64,000 nt of DNA from Gellertiella hungarica (lineage in GTDB: Bacteria; Pseudomonadota; Alphaproteobacteria; Rhizobiales; Rhizobiaceae). The position numbers and the translations under genes were made by a program. Under the pieces are notes generated by a model. The model saw nothing but the letters and a program-made list of their open reading frames with translations, was not told the origin of the DNA and made no database searches. Numbering within the stretch: position 1 is the first letter of the stretch; each line of letters starts with the position of its first letter. The stretch lies in contig NZ_JACIEZ010000004.1 in assembly GCF_014197145.1 (NCBI RefSeq), positions 339,708-403,707 on the forward strand, read 5' to 3'. This document shows, piece by piece, positions 56,501-64,000 of the stretch.

Positions 56501-56889
56501 GGCACCGGCAGCAGGATGAGCGCCATCTGCCGCGCATGGCTTTTCAGGTCCTCCTCGAAAAGCGTGCAGCGCCCCTTCTCGGATCTCAGATTGCCCTGGC
56601 TGAGCAGCCGGCAGAGCCCCGCCCAGCCTTCCCGGTCGGCGGGATAGGCCAGCATGTCGGGCGTGTCGTCGGCAAAGCAAAGCCGGGCGCCGGGGTGGTA
56701 GCGCAGGCCTTCCTCCTTCGCCATGGCATGGGCGCGCACCACGCCCGCCACGGTGTTGCGGTCGGCAAGGCCGAGGCCCGACAGGCCGAGGCCGAGCGCC
56801 TGACGCGCCATTTCCTCCGGATGGGAGGCCCCCTCCAGGAAGGAGAAATTGCTGGAAGCACCGAATTCGACGAAGGGCAGGGCATCCAT
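53557..56889 (-). CDS. dnaE2: Error-prone DNA polymerase DnaE2
   Basis: The 1110-aa C-family polymerase has a PHP domain ([21 protein letters not shown] near the N-terminus), the catalytic Asp pair in [15 protein letters not shown], the palm and fingers ([13 protein letters not shown]) and a C-terminal OB fold. It lacks the extra C-terminal extent of DnaE1. With ImuA and ImuB it performs damage-induced mutagenic translesion synthesis. It is last in imuA-imuB-dnaE2, which is preceded by a LexA box. Confidence 0.95.
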   Translation of the reverse strand: MDALPFVEFGASSNFSFLEGASHPEEMARQALGLGLSGLGLADRNTVAGVVRAHAMAKEEGLRYHPGARLCFADDTPDMLAYPADREGWAGLCRLLSQGNLRSEKGRCTLFEEDLKSHARQMALILLPVPEEIEAPGFPAFLLRFRDLFGGWAHLGLTPRYDGCDRRIWQAAITAAKAAGVPLIATNQPLCHEAERRPLADVLTAIRHHVPVQEAGFLLRPNDERHLKDAREMTRLFRLCPEAVTNTLALSRRLTFTLDELKHEYPDESQPGESLPETLSRLAREGARRRYPRGVPEKVLGQIDHELAMIRELQYEPYFLTVYDIVRYARSQGILCQGRGSAANSTVCFCLGITEVDPAMTDLLFERFISPERREPPDIDVDFEHERREDVIQYIYRKYGRAHAGLAATVTTYRARMAGREVAKAFGLSEDVQSALSGSIWGWSNNDLSDREAKAAGLDVADPLTQRVLGYASLLMGFPRHLGQHVGGFVITRSRLDEVVPIMNTAMEGRTMVEWDKDDLDQLGILKIDILALGMLSCLRRGLDMLALHYDRRLSLATIPKEQDNVYDMIVRADTIGVFQIESRAQMSMLPRLKPRCFYDLVIEVAIVRPGPIQGDMVHPYLRRRQNREQVTYPKEELRAVLGRTLGVPLFQEQAMKIAIVAAGFTPTEADKLRRAMATFRRVGTIHSFRMKMVEGMVKRGYDADFADRCFRQIEGFGEYGFPESHAASFALLVYASCWMKAWYPDVFCAALLNSQPMGFYAPAQIVRDARDHGVEVRPVDVNHSFFDATLEETRFDPRRIAWRHREMAGVIRTERAVRLGFRQIKGLSQEHMEELIAARDGGYRSVRDLWLRTGIPRAAIEKLADADAFRSLGIDRRTALWEVRALDEKSAAEHLPLFEGLFGRGDAELQPEPKVAVPALSAGEAVVQDYRSLSLSLDAHPVQFVRAELERDRVLPASALERLPQGRMVSVAGLVLVRQRPGSAKGVIFMTLEDETASANIIVWPKVFSVYRPVVLGSRLVEVRGRLQKADGVIHVVAASLVDRTPMLAALARGEAAFDTLARADEVKRPVEEQRLKKHPASQARALFQEMPELAADVRRVMPKGRNFH

Positions 56890-56901
56890 GGCCGCGGCTC
56901 C

Positions 56902-58503
56902 TCAGGCAAAGAGCCCGTGCATGAACCAGCGCGGCTGGGCCGGTTCGCGGTCGTAGAGGCCTTGGCGGTAGAGCCAGTAGCGCCGTCCGTCCTCGTCCTC
57001 GATCCGGTAATAGTCGCGCGTCGGCGCCTCCTCTCCGTCGATCCACCATTCCGCCCCGATGCGCTCCGGCCCCTCCGCCTTGACGACCCGGTGGACGGCC
57101 CGCCGCCAGCGGAACTGCACCGGCGGCCCGTCCGGCACCTCGGCCACCGCTTCCACCGGTTCGGGATAGCGGAAGAGCCGGATGGGCCGCACCGGACGGA
57201 AGGGAGAGGCGGAGGCGGGCGGGCCCGCCTCCGCCGCCAGCCCCTCGCGGGCCGGCACCAGGGCGGAGGCGCGCTCCGGCAGATGGCTTTCGAGCAGCAC
57301 GGGCATCTTCAGGCAATCGGGGCCGAAGCGGGCGCTGGCCTGATCGATGAAATCGGCAAGGCTGTCGGCGGTCTCGGCAGGACGGCCGAGATCCATCTGC
57401 CGGCTTTCGAGCGGCTCGGCATGGGAAACGGAAAGCCGTGCGGTCTCGAAACCGTAGCCGGCATCGAGATCCTCCTGCAGCGCGGCAAAGCGGCCGGCAA
57501 ACAGCGCCTCGATGCGCCGCGCATCCCGCAAGGGGCGGGAGGAGCCCGCATGGACGTGAAAGACCGCGCCATCCACCCGGAAGAGCGACAGCTCGAAGAG
57601 CCGCCCGCCGAGCCCGCGCTGCTCCAGCATGGGAAGGAGGCCCCGCGCCAGTTCGCCGGCGAGGAACAGGATGTCCTCCTCCCGCGTGACCGGTTCGGCA
57701 AGGCGGCGTTCGCAGGAAAGGCCGGCCACCGGCAGGCGCGGCGAGATGGGCTCGTCCTCGCGGCCCGTCGCCTGGTCGAGCCGGAGAAGCGGCATCGGCC
57801 CGAAGCGGCGGGCAAGCGGTGCGCGCGGCAGGGCGAGGAGATCGCCGGCGAGGCGCAGCCCCGCCTTGGTCAGCCCTTCGACGACCAGCGGATCGAGCCT
57901 CAGCGCCTGTACGGGCAGGGGGGCGAGGCGTTCCGCCCTCTCGCCCGTGGGCACGATCCGCGCCTGCGGTGCGGCGGCCGGCGTGAAGCGCGCCACCGCC
58001 CAGGCAAGGCCGGGCGTATCGGCAATGGCGCCCTCGACCTCCAGCCCCATGGCGGAAAGCCGCGACAGCGCATCGGCGATCAGCCCTTCCTCGCCGCCGA
58101 AGAGATGGCTGCAGCCGGTGATGTCGAGGAAGAGCCCGTCCATGCCGTCGCGGGCGACGAGCGGCGTGTAGCGGCTGCACCAGTCGGCAAGCGCGGCGAG
58201 AAACTGCCTGTCGGCCTGCGGATCGGCCGGAACGGCATCGAGGCCGAGGCACATGGCGCGGGCCTCCGCAAGCCCCTGGCCGGGCTTCAGCCCCGCTTCC
58301 AGCGCCTTGCGGTCGAGCGCCATCAGGCGCATGGCGCTCCTCTCGCGCCCGGCCGTGACGAGGGGCGGGCGCTCAGGAGGCGCGGCTGAACGCCAGGACG
58401 GCCCCCAGCGCTTGCGCGCGATCCGGTCGGTCGGCAGGCGCGGGAAGGCGAGCGCCAGGATGCGCTGGCCCTGCGGGGTTGCGGACAGGAGGGAGGCTGG
58501 CAT
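56902..58503 (-). CDS. imuB: ImuB, catalytically inactive Y-family-like protein of the mutasome
   Basis: The product (about 533 aa from ATG 58503, or 541 from ATG 58527) shows the Y-family-derived fold: RILALAFPRLPTDRIAR, LFLDITGCSHLFGGEEGLIADAL and later RLAGDLLALPRAPLARRFG. The polymerase acidic residues at the start appear to be absent, as expected for ImuB, which acts as the adaptor linking DnaE2 to the beta clamp. No good ribosome site precedes either ATG, and both lie within imuA, giving an overlap of about 131 or 155 bases. Confidence 0.85.
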   Translation of the reverse strand: MPASLLSATPQGQRILALAFPRLPTDRIARKRWGPSWRSAAPPERPPLVTAGRERSAMRLMALDRKALEAGLKPGQGLAEARAMCLGLDAVPADPQADRQFLAALADWCSRYTPLVARDGMDGLFLDITGCSHLFGGEEGLIADALSRLSAMGLEVEGAIADTPGLAWAVARFTPAAAPQARIVPTGERAERLAPLPVQALRLDPLVVEGLTKAGLRLAGDLLALPRAPLARRFGPMPLLRLDQATGREDEPISPRLPVAGLSCERRLAEPVTREEDILFLAGELARGLLPMLEQRGLGGRLFELSLFRVDGAVFHVHAGSSRPLRDARRIEALFAGRFAALQEDLDAGYGFETARLSVSHAEPLESRQMDLGRPAETADSLADFIDQASARFGPDCLKMPVLLESHLPERASALVPAREGLAAEAGPPASASPFRPVRPIRLFRYPEPVEAVAEVPDGPPVQFRWRRAVHRVVKAEGPERIGAEWWIDGEEAPTRDYYRIEDEDGRRYWLYRQGLYDREPAQPRWFMHGLFA

Positions 58504-59332
58504 CGGGGAGGGCGAAAAGGCGTTCATGGGCGATCCATTCGAAGGCAATGGCCTGGGGGAGGGAGGAAAGGGCCGGGTGGGAGGCCTTCTCCACCCGGAC
58601 GGCGAAGCCCGGCGCGCCGATGGTTCCGCCAAGCATGCGGCCATCCGGCAGCCGGTAATGTCCCGAGCGGGAGGGCGATGCCTCCAGCCGGAACAGCGTG
58701 CTGCCCGCTTCCTCCCCGCCGCCCTGACGCAGGAGCAGAAGCAGACTGCCCGCATGGCGGGCCCTGAGGCTCAGGCGCCGGCTTTCGCCGAGGCCGAAGC
58801 GGCGGGGATTGCCCGCGATTTCGAGAACCACCGCGCGGAAGGCGCGGCTCGAAAGGGCCGCCTCCGCCAGCCACAGCGCCTCTTCCAGCCGCCGCGGTGC
58901 CGCATGGAAGAGCCGGCGCAGGCCAAGCCCGTGATCGGCAAGGCCGGGGGCGAAGGGTTCGCCCGCCTCCAGCGCCACCTTCCGCTCGCCGATGAACAGG
59001 AAGGCGGGATCGGCGCCGGTGCCCTCCGCCTGGCGCGCCAGAAAGGCGCAGAGCGACAGCGCAAGCCCCGTGGAAGCGCCGGCATCGCGCAGCTCCGCGG
59101 TGCGGATTTCCGCCATGCCCGCCGCGGGCAGCCCGCCCGAGAGCGCCTCGTCGACGAGCGGCACGCCGAGCGGCAGCCGCTCCGGCGGCCGCGTGCCCGC
59201 GGCTTCCTCCTGCCCGCCCGGCGCAAGCGGCGTGCCCGCATCGTCCAGCGGGGAAAGCGGCCTTCCCTCCATCCGGGCAATGGTCTCGCGCAAGGCGAAA
59301 AGCCGCTCCCGCGCCAGGGCCTCCTTCGCCAT
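58373..59332 (-). CDS. imuA: ImuA, RecA/SulA-like protein of the mutasome
   Basis: The 319-aa protein (ATG 59332, AGGAG six bases upstream) begins MAKEALARERLFALRETIA and has the ImuA fold (LPLGVPLVDEALSGGLPAAGMAEI, FLFIGERKVALEAGEP, LARHAGSLLLLLRQGG-type region). It is a partner of ImuB and DnaE2. Its promoter region contains an exact GTTC-N7-GTTC LexA box 58 bp upstream. The last 40-50 residues are Pro- and Ala-rich and are encoded in the region that overlaps imuB. Confidence 0.87.
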   Translation of the reverse strand: MAKEALARERLFALRETIARMEGRPLSPLDDAGTPLAPGGQEEAAGTRPPERLPLGVPLVDEALSGGLPAAGMAEIRTAELRDAGASTGLALSLCAFLARQAEGTGADPAFLFIGERKVALEAGEPFAPGLADHGLGLRRLFHAAPRRLEEALWLAEAALSSRAFRAVVLEIAGNPRRFGLGESRRLSLRARHAGSLLLLLRQGGGEEAGSTLFRLEASPSRSGHYRLPDGRMLGGTIGAPGFAVRVEKASHPALSSLPQAIAFEWIAHERLFALPDASLPPVRNPAGPAHPGARLPAPADRPDRAQALGAVLAFSRAS

Positions 59333-59389
59333 GACGTGCTCCTGTTCCGATGACTGACTGTTGACGGGGAACGTGGGCACCGCCCGTTT

Positions 59390-59404
59390 GTTCCCTTTAT
59401 GTTC
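59390..59404. promoter_or_regulatory. LexA (SOS) box GTTC-N7-GTTC
   Basis: GTTC at 59390-59393 and GTTC at 59401-59404 are separated by exactly seven bases, the alphaproteobacterial LexA consensus (read as GAAC-N7-GAAC towards imuA). It lies 58 bp upstream of the imuA start. Confidence 0.9.
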
Positions 59405-59597
59405 TAATGGATTCCAGAAGCGCACCGAAGAGTCAACGGCCATTCCGGGGCCGGGACGCGGAAAGGGCGGGAAAGCCTGCCCCGCTTCCGCTCATTAACG
59501 CTACGGAAATATTGGCCTCCGCGGCGCGGGAGGCGCTGGCGGGGACACTCGAAAATTTTCCCGTTTGGGCCTATATGAACAATCGCAAGGAGACAGA

Positions 59598-60020
59598 ATG
59601 GCCCGCATAGACCAGACCGAAGACTGGCGCGAGAAGCACGCGCCGACGATCAGCACCTTCGAATCGCTCGCGATCGAGGCCTTCAGCCAGCTGCCGGAGG
59701 AGTTCCGCGCGCTGACGGGCAATCTGACCATCGAGATCGCCGATTTCCCGACCGACGACGTCTTCGAGGACATGGCGCTGGAAACGCCCTTCGATCTGCT
59801 CGGCCTGTTCGAGGGGCGGGGACTGACCGAACGCTTCTCCATGGAAACCGGCGACATGCCGAACCGGATCTTCCTCTATCGCCGGCCGATCCTCGACTAC
59901 TGGGCCGAGAATGACGAAACGCTGGGCGACATCATCACCCATGTGCTGATCCACGAGATTGGCCACCATTTCGGCCTTTCCGACGAGGACATGGAACGCA
60001 TCGAGGCCAGCGTGCCGTAG
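59598..60020 (+). CDS. Minimal zinc metallopeptidase (DUF1025-type)
   Basis: The 140-aa protein contains the zinc motif HEIGHHFGL (HExxH) near residue 119 and the family stretch FPTDDVFEDMALETPFDLLGLFEG. It is a small cytosolic minimal metallopeptidase of unknown substrate. ATG 59598 follows AAGGAGA. Its last residues (SVP-stop) are encoded by the first unit of the downstream repeat array, so the repeat has supplied the stop codon. Confidence 0.85.
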   Translation: MARIDQTEDWREKHAPTISTFESLAIEAFSQLPEEFRALTGNLTIEIADFPTDDVFEDMALETPFDLLGLFEGRGLTERFSMETGDMPNRIFLYRRPILDYWAENDETLGDIITHVLIHEIGHHFGLSDEDMERIEASVP

Positions 60021-60125
60021 GCACGCGTCCCCTGCAAACCAGTGCCGTAGGCACGCGTCCCCCGTGCAAACCAGTGCCGCAGGCACGCGTGCCGGGCGGC
60101 GCCCGCCGTGCCGGGGCACGCATGC
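60009..60125. repeat. Three-copy palindromic tandem repeat
   Basis: Three units share the hairpin GTGCC-GYA-GGCACGCGT followed by CCCC and TGCAAACCA; spacing is about 32-34 bp and the third copy is truncated and followed by a GC-rich inverted sequence (GGCGGCGCCCGCCGTGCC). It is neither CRISPR-like nor coding; it looks like a short REP-type element between convergent genes. Confidence 0.7.
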
Positions 60126-60129
60126 CTCC

Positions 60130-60336
60130 TCAATAGTCGGACAGCTTGATGTCGGGCGTATAGTCGTGGCCCGGCACGTCCTTCACCACCGCCTGGCCGG
60201 CATAGGTCTTGCCGGTTTCCTGGTTGAAGGTGAGCACCGGCGCGCCGTGAAGCTCCCAGCCCGCATTCAGCGCCGCCGTGACGCGATGGCAGAAGGCGGA
60301 ATCGTCCGGCCCGGTGAGAAAACGGTAAAGTTTCAT
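60130..60336 (-). CDS. DUF1737 protein
   Basis: The 68-aa protein begins MKLYRFLTGPDDSAFCHRVTAA and contains LNAGWELHGAPVLTFN, the DUF1737 pattern. ATG 60336 overlaps the CitE-like gene stop (ATGA). Function unknown; these small proteins are often located next to metabolic genes. Confidence 0.75.
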   Translation of the reverse strand: MKLYRFLTGPDDSAFCHRVTAALNAGWELHGAPVLTFNQETGKTYAGQAVVKDVPGHDYTPDIKLSDY

Positions 60337-61244
60337 GCGCTGTCCCTTCCTGATGCGATGCGGTCGGCGAAGGCAATCAGCTGCTCCGCCTGCCGGAGAT
60401 GCAGGCGCTCCACCATGCGCCCGTCGATATTGATGACGCCGAGCCCGGCAGCTTCCGGCGCGGCGAAGGCCGAAACGATGCGGTGCGCCTCCTCGAGCGC
60501 CTCCGCGGAAGGCCCGAAGGCGTTGTTCGCCGCTTCGATCTGGGCCGGATGGATCAGCATCTTGCCGTCGAAGCCCATGGCGCGGCCCTGCCGGCATTCC
60601 GCCGCGAAGGCTTCCAGATCGCGAAAATCGTTGGAGACGCTGTCCAGCGCATCGAGCCCGTAGGCGCGCGCGGCCAGCAGGATCTGCATCATCCAGGGCA
60701 GGAGGTGCTGACGGCCCGCTTGCGGCAGAACGCCGGTTTCCTTCCTGAGGTCGTTGAGGCCGATGACGAAGGCTTCGAGCCGGGCGTCGGGCGTGTGCGC
60801 CGCCTCGGCGATGAGGGCCGCATTCAGCACGGCGCGCGGCGTCTCGATCATCGCCCAGATGCGGATCGCCTCCGCCCCGTCCGCTTCGGCCAGCCGGTCG
60901 GCGACGTCGAGGATGTCGCGGGGGCTTTCCACCTTGGGGATCAGCACCGCATCCGGCCGGCAGGCAAGGACGGTCTCGAGATCGGCGCCGGCATGGGCGG
61001 TGTCCATGCCGTTGATGCGGATCACCCATTCGCCCCGGTCCCTCCGCACAAGGCCGCCGAAGAAGCGCTTCAGATTGTCGCGCGCCTCGCTCTTCCTCGC
61101 CTCCGCCACAGAATCCTCCAGATCGAGGATGAAGACATCCGCCGCCAGCGTGGCGGCCTTGTCGAGCGCCCGCTGGTTGATGGCGGGGATGCTGAGCGCC
61201 GAGCGGCGCGGAACGGGCGGACGGGAAGAACGGGTGATGCGCAT
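60333..61244 (-). CDS. CitE-like HpcH/HpaI aldolase/lyase
   Basis: The 303-aa TIM-barrel protein shows LSIPAINQRALDKAATL, FILDLEDSVAEARKSEARDN (metal-binding Glu/Asp), VIRINGMDTAHAGADLE, LIPKVESPRD, AMIETPRAVLNAA and GFDGKMLIHPAQIEAANNAF. These match the CitE/malyl-CoA-lyase superfamily. Candidate reactions are cleavage of malyl-CoA, citramalyl-CoA or a similar CoA thioester. ATG 61244. It overlaps the DUF1737 gene by four bases. Confidence 0.85.
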   Translation of the reverse strand: MRITRSSRPPVPRRSALSIPAINQRALDKAATLAADVFILDLEDSVAEARKSEARDNLKRFFGGLVRRDRGEWVIRINGMDTAHAGADLETVLACRPDAVLIPKVESPRDILDVADRLAEADGAEAIRIWAMIETPRAVLNAALIAEAAHTPDARLEAFVIGLNDLRKETGVLPQAGRQHLLPWMMQILLAARAYGLDALDSVSNDFRDLEAFAAECRQGRAMGFDGKMLIHPAQIEAANNAFGPSAEALEEAHRIVSAFAAPEAAGLGVINIDGRMVERLHLRQAEQLIAFADRIASGRDSA

Positions 61245-61355
61245 GGCCCGTTTTGCCAAGCTTTGGCAGGCCGCGCAAGCCGCCAAAATCTCGCGCCCGC
61301 CTCTTGCGGGCGGGATGGCGAGGGCCCACATTGGGCTTACAGAAAGGTCAAAGAC

Positions 61356-61592
61356 ATGCAGAGCCTCATTTCCCTTCTCTTCACGGCCGGCAGCGTGGTG
61401 GCCCTCGGTTTCCTGGGCCTCGTGACGCTTTCCTTCGGTCTCGTCCTGGCGGCGATCCTGTCGCTGACGCTTGCCGCGCGCGCGATGATGCCGCAGCCGA
61501 AGCCGGCGCCTGTCAAGGCGACCCCTAATCGTCCGGGCGAGCGGGTCACCCGCATCTGGAACGACGGACGCGGCACCATCATCGACATGTGA
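61356..61592 (+). CDS. Small one- or two-helix membrane protein
   Basis: The 78-aa product begins MQSLISLLFTAGSVVALGFL and continues with a second hydrophobic run (VTLSFGLVLAAILSLTLAAR), then a Pro-rich tail ending RVTRIWNDGRGTIIDM. AGAAAGG upstream gives a plausible ribosome site. No family recognised beyond a general rhizobial small membrane protein. Confidence 0.6.
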   Translation: MQSLISLLFTAGSVVALGFLGLVTLSFGLVLAAILSLTLAARAMMPQPKPAPVKATPNRPGERVTRIWNDGRGTIIDM

Positions 61593-61746
61593 GCCGCCGC
61601 GCCTTGCGCCGCCGGTCTTGTCCGGCGGCCCTCATTTGCCGGCGGCCCTCTTTTCCCGGAGGCGGGGCGAAGATTCTCCTTCAAATTTGCGCGGATTTCC
61701 TCTATGGCCCAAGGAAATTTCCAAAACCGCGTGAAGGCCAAGATCC

Positions 61747-62352
61747 ATGGACAAGTTCGTCAAGCTCACCGGCGTCGCCGCGCCCCTTCCGGTCGTCAAC
61801 ATCGACACCGACATGATCATTCCGAAGGATTACCTGAAGACGATCAAGCGCACCGGCCTCGGCAAGGGCCTCTTCGCCGAAGCCCGCTACCGGGAAGACG
61901 GCTCGGAAAACCCCGATTTCGTGCTGAACAAGCCGGCCTACCGCAATGCGCAGATCCTGGTTGCGGGCGACAATTTCGGCTGCGGCTCCTCGCGCGAGCA
62001 TGCCCCCTGGGCACTGCTCGATTTCGGCATCCGCTGCGTGATCTCCACGTCCTTTGCCGACATCTTCTACAACAACTGCTTCAAGAACGGCATCCTGCCG
62101 ATCGTCGTCAGCCCGGAAAACCTCGCCAAGCTGATGGATGACGCCGAGCGCGGCTCCAACGCGGTGCTGACGGTGGATCTGGAATCCCAGGAAATCACCG
62201 GCCCGGATGGCGGCCGCATCGCCTTCGAGATCGACGCCTTCAAGCGCCACTGCCTGCTGAACGGCCTCGACGACATCGGCCTGACGCTGGAAAAAGGCAC
62301 CGCCATCGACCGCTTCGAAAAGGCCAATGCCTCGTCCCATCCCTGGGCCTGA
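61747..62352 (+). CDS. leuD: 3-isopropylmalate dehydratase small subunit
   Basis: The 201-aa protein begins [20 protein letters not shown] and has the LeuD signature [22 protein letters not shown] followed by [13 protein letters not shown]. With LeuC it isomerises 2-isopropylmalate in leucine synthesis. A terminator follows, so it is transcribed without a downstream leu gene here. Confidence 0.96.
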   Translation: MDKFVKLTGVAAPLPVVNIDTDMIIPKDYLKTIKRTGLGKGLFAEARYREDGSENPDFVLNKPAYRNAQILVAGDNFGCGSSREHAPWALLDFGIRCVISTSFADIFYNNCFKNGILPIVVSPENLAKLMDDAERGSNAVLTVDLESQEITGPDGGRIAFEIDAFKRHCLLNGLDDIGLTLEKGTAIDRFEKANASSHPWA

Positions 62353-62378
62353 GACAGTTTTACAGCCTGCTATGGATC

Positions 62379-62408
62379 GCCCGCGATGGATTGTCCTCGC
62401 GGGCTTTT
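62379..62408 (+). terminator. Rho-independent terminator of leuD
   Basis: Arms GCCCGCGA and TCGCGGGC enclose a ten-base loop and are followed by TTTT, 26 bp after leuD. Confidence 0.8.
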
Positions 62409-62424
62409 CCTTGTCCGGAGCCGG

Positions 62425-63348
62425 TCAGGCGCCCCGGTCCTGCCAGGCGCGGATCGTATCGAGCGAAACGGCAATGCCGCCGCAGACGACGATGAGCGGG
62501 TTCTGGAACCGCGCCAGCCGCTCGGCATGCACGTCGGCCACGCTGAGCGCCGCGCCGCAGGCGGGTTCCACCAGCACGCGGAAGGCATCGGCAAACTTGA
62601 TCAGCGCCGCCACCGCATCCGCGTCGGTCACCGTCAGGCTGACGACCGGATGGGTCAGCGCATCCTCCAGGGCCCGTTCGGCCACCCGGCGCGCGCCGAG
62701 CGAGGTGGCGATCGAGGTGATCGCCGGCAGCGTCACCCTTTCGCCGGCCTTCAGGCTTTCCGCCAGCGAGGCGGCTCCTTCGGTTTCGACCGCCAGCACC
62801 GGCACGTGATCGAGGCCGTTGCGGCGAAGCCCTTCGATGATGCCGCACATCAGCCCGCCGCCGCCGACGCTCGTCACCACGCAGTCGAAGCGCCTTCCCG
62901 ACTGCACCACCTCGTCGATCAGGCTCGCATGGCCCTCCCACAGCAGCGGATGATCGAAGGGATGCACATAGGCCGCCCCTTCCGCGGCAGCGGCCTCGCG
63001 GGCAAAGCGGTCCGCCTCGTCGAAGGCGGCCCCGTGCACGGCAACCCGCGCACCCACCGCCCCGATCCGGGCGCGCACATCGGCTGCGGTGGTTTCCGGC
63101 ACCACGATGGTCACCGGCACGCCCAGCGCCCGCCCCGCATGCGCCGCCGCAATGCCGGCATTGCCGCCCGACGCACAATAGATCGCCCGCGCCCCGCCCC
63201 GCACCTCCGCCTCGCAAAGCCGCCCGATGCCGCGCAGCTTGAAGCTTCCCGACGGCTGCAGCGCCTCCATCTTCATCATCAACGGCCGCCCGCAGGCCGA
63301 ATAGGCAGCATCGGCTTCCAGCACCGGGGTTTCGATATGCAGCGCCAT
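62425..63348 (-). CDS. PLP-dependent threonine/serine dehydratase-like protein
   Basis: The 307-aa protein has the fold-type II signature with the PLP lysine in MEALQPSGSFKLRGIG, phosphate-binding GGGGLMCGI and AIYCASGGNAGIAAAHAG. It resembles L-serine/L-threonine ammonia-lyases more than biosynthetic IlvA (no C-terminal ACT domain). The likely reaction is deamination of serine or threonine to pyruvate or 2-oxobutyrate. It is convergent to leuD; its ribosome site was not strong. Confidence 0.8.
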   Translation of the reverse strand: MALHIETPVLEADAAYSACGRPLMMKMEALQPSGSFKLRGIGRLCEAEVRGGARAIYCASGGNAGIAAAHAGRALGVPVTIVVPETTAADVRARIGAVGARVAVHGAAFDEADRFAREAAAAEGAAYVHPFDHPLLWEGHASLIDEVVQSGRRFDCVVTSVGGGGLMCGIIEGLRRNGLDHVPVLAVETEGAASLAESLKAGERVTLPAITSIATSLGARRVAERALEDALTHPVVSLTVTDADAVAALIKFADAFRVLVEPACGAALSVADVHAERLARFQNPLIVVCGGIAVSLDTIRAWQDRGA

Positions 63349-63451
63349 GGCTTCCCTCTTCCTCGTTCATCCCCCTCCTTGTTGCCCGCCACATCCCCTC
63401 CGTCAACCGGGGGAACCGGTCGCACCGTCGGTGTGAGGATGTGCACGGCGC

Positions 63452-63610
63452 GATGCCTTGCGTGGCGTGGAGTTTGACGGTGAGCACCCCTCTGCCTTGC
63501 GCGGCGTGGAGTTTGACGTACCGCACCCCCCTCTGCCCTGCGCGCCGTTGCGTTTGACGCACCGCACCCCCCTCTGCCCTGCCGGGCATCTCCCCCTCAA
63601 GGGGGGAGAT
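63452..63610 (-). repeat. Composite hairpin repeat, block 1 (reverse orientation)
   Basis: Three tandem units of about 39-41 bp share the core GAGTTTGACG...CCGCACCCCCCTCTGCC and end in the hairpin ATCTCCCCCTCAAGGGG-type palindrome at 63588-63610. Read on the minus strand it has the same hairpin-plus-iterations layout as blocks 2 and 3. Confidence 0.75.
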
Positions 63611-63698
63611 CGGGATGGGGTTGATGCGGGCAGTCCCCAGCCACCGTTTCAGCAAATGAGACGCTGGTTGTTTGAGGAAATCAAAAACCGCAATGTCG

Positions 63699-63820
63699 AT
63701 CTCCCCCCTTGAGGGGGAGATGTCCCGGCAGGGACAGAGGGGGGTGCGGTGCGGCAAAGGAAACGCCGTGCAGGGACAGAGGGGGGTGCGGCGCGGCAAA
63801 CTCGACGTGGTGCGAGGCAC
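63699..63820 (+). repeat. Composite hairpin repeat, block 2
   Basis: The hairpin at 63699-63721 (arms ATCTCCCCC and GGGGGAGAT around CTTGA) is followed by two iterations of CAGGGACAGAGGGGGGTGCG plus GGCAAA. Confidence 0.75.
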
Positions 63821-63825
63821 CCATA

Positions 63826-63912
63826 ATCTCCCCCCTTGAGGGGGAGATGCCCCGGCAGGGGCAGAGGGGGGTGCGGTGCGGCAAAGAAAACGCCGCGCGA
63901 GGCACCCCCACT
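63826..63912 (+). repeat. Composite hairpin repeat, block 3
   Basis: The same hairpin recurs at 63826-63848, followed by one iteration of the CAGGGGCAGAGGGGGGTGCG core and GGCAAAGAAAACGCCGCG. Confidence 0.75.
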
Positions 63913-64000
63913 CCCCCCAAATCCCTAACCCCCTGTTTCTCCACCGATAAAAATTTGCATCCCGTTCATCCCCCGCAGCAAAACCTGTGGGATAATATTC

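Larger units (their letters stand above)
63349..64000. other. Gene-free tail rich in composite repeats
   Basis: No convincing gene is present in this 652-bp stretch. Open frames here are low complexity and arise from the three repeat blocks described separately. The last 60 bases (AATTTGCAT, GATAATATT) turn AT-rich, perhaps the promoter of a gene beyond the window. Confidence 0.6.

Noticed and set aside
53560..58389. Open frame of about 1600 codons opposite dnaE2 and imuB
   Set aside because: It is antisense to two conserved repair genes and has no recognisable domain; typical high-GC shadow.
63430..63912. Possible CRISPR array
   Set aside because: Repeat units contain large palindromes, differ in length and lack regular unique spacers; no cas genes nearby.

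Overview
The window is high-GC, gene-dense DNA from an alphaproteobacterium, most likely order Hyphomicrobiales (Rhizobiales), family Rhizobiaceae or close. This is inferred from the rplU-rpmA-(two GNAT)-obgE-proB-proA-nadD-rsfS-rlmH-envC-ctpA-rppH gene order, an alphaproteobacterial direct-repeat LexA box (GTTC-N7-GTTC) before imuA-imuB-dnaE2, a BA14K-type protein, and hairpin-based intergenic repeats of rhizobial style. No phage, transposase or CRISPR array was seen.

Layout. 0-3 kb: the end of a cbbQ-cbbO pair (Rubisco activase AAA+ and VWA subunits), so Rubisco genes probably lie just upstream. 3-5.9 kb: a minus-strand cassette of unrecognised genes (a 71-aa protein, a 466-aa protein and a frameshifted, internally deleted tandem paralogue). 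5.9-9.9 kb: a TetR regulator divergent from a PhlG-like hydrolase across a perfect 29-bp palindrome, a second TetR with a membrane protein, and a GlxA-type AraC regulator.

10-35 kb: a contiguous locus for stepwise oxidation of methylated amines. The inferred route is trimethylamine to TMAO (Tmm), TMAO to dimethylamine plus formaldehyde (Tdm), dimethylamine to methylamine (DmmDABC), methylamine to gamma-glutamylmethylamide (GmaS), then N-methylglutamate (MgsABC), then glutamate and a folate-bound C1 unit (MgdABCD). It carries two APC permeases, one preceded by three tiny membrane-protein genes, and its own regulators (GlxA/AraC type and XRE-cupin). A dyad of the form TTTTTCCT-N5/6-GAAA lies upstream of mgsA, tmm and the XRE-cupin gene, with looser versions before tdm and dmmD, and is proposed as a shared operator.

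35-40 kb: a GNAT protein, then an envelope or metal-sensing module (EF-hand protein, secreted protein, ECF sigma factor, putative membrane anti-sigma protein, Spy/CpxP-like protein) divergent from another EF-hand gene and a BA14K-like gene, then tRNA-Ser(CGA). 40-53.5 kb: conserved housekeeping genes on the plus strand (ribosomal proteins, GTPase, proline and NAD synthesis, ribosome silencing and methylation, envelope division factors, RppH). 53.5-59.4 kb: the SOS mutagenesis cassette imuA-imuB-dnaE2. 59.5-64 kb: a small metallopeptidase whose stop codon lies in a short repeat array, a DUF1737 gene with a CitE-like lyase, leuD, a threonine/serine dehydratase-like gene and a 650-bp gene-free tail filled with composite hairpin repeats.

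All functional names rest on reading protein motifs, gene order and family knowledge; no database search was run.
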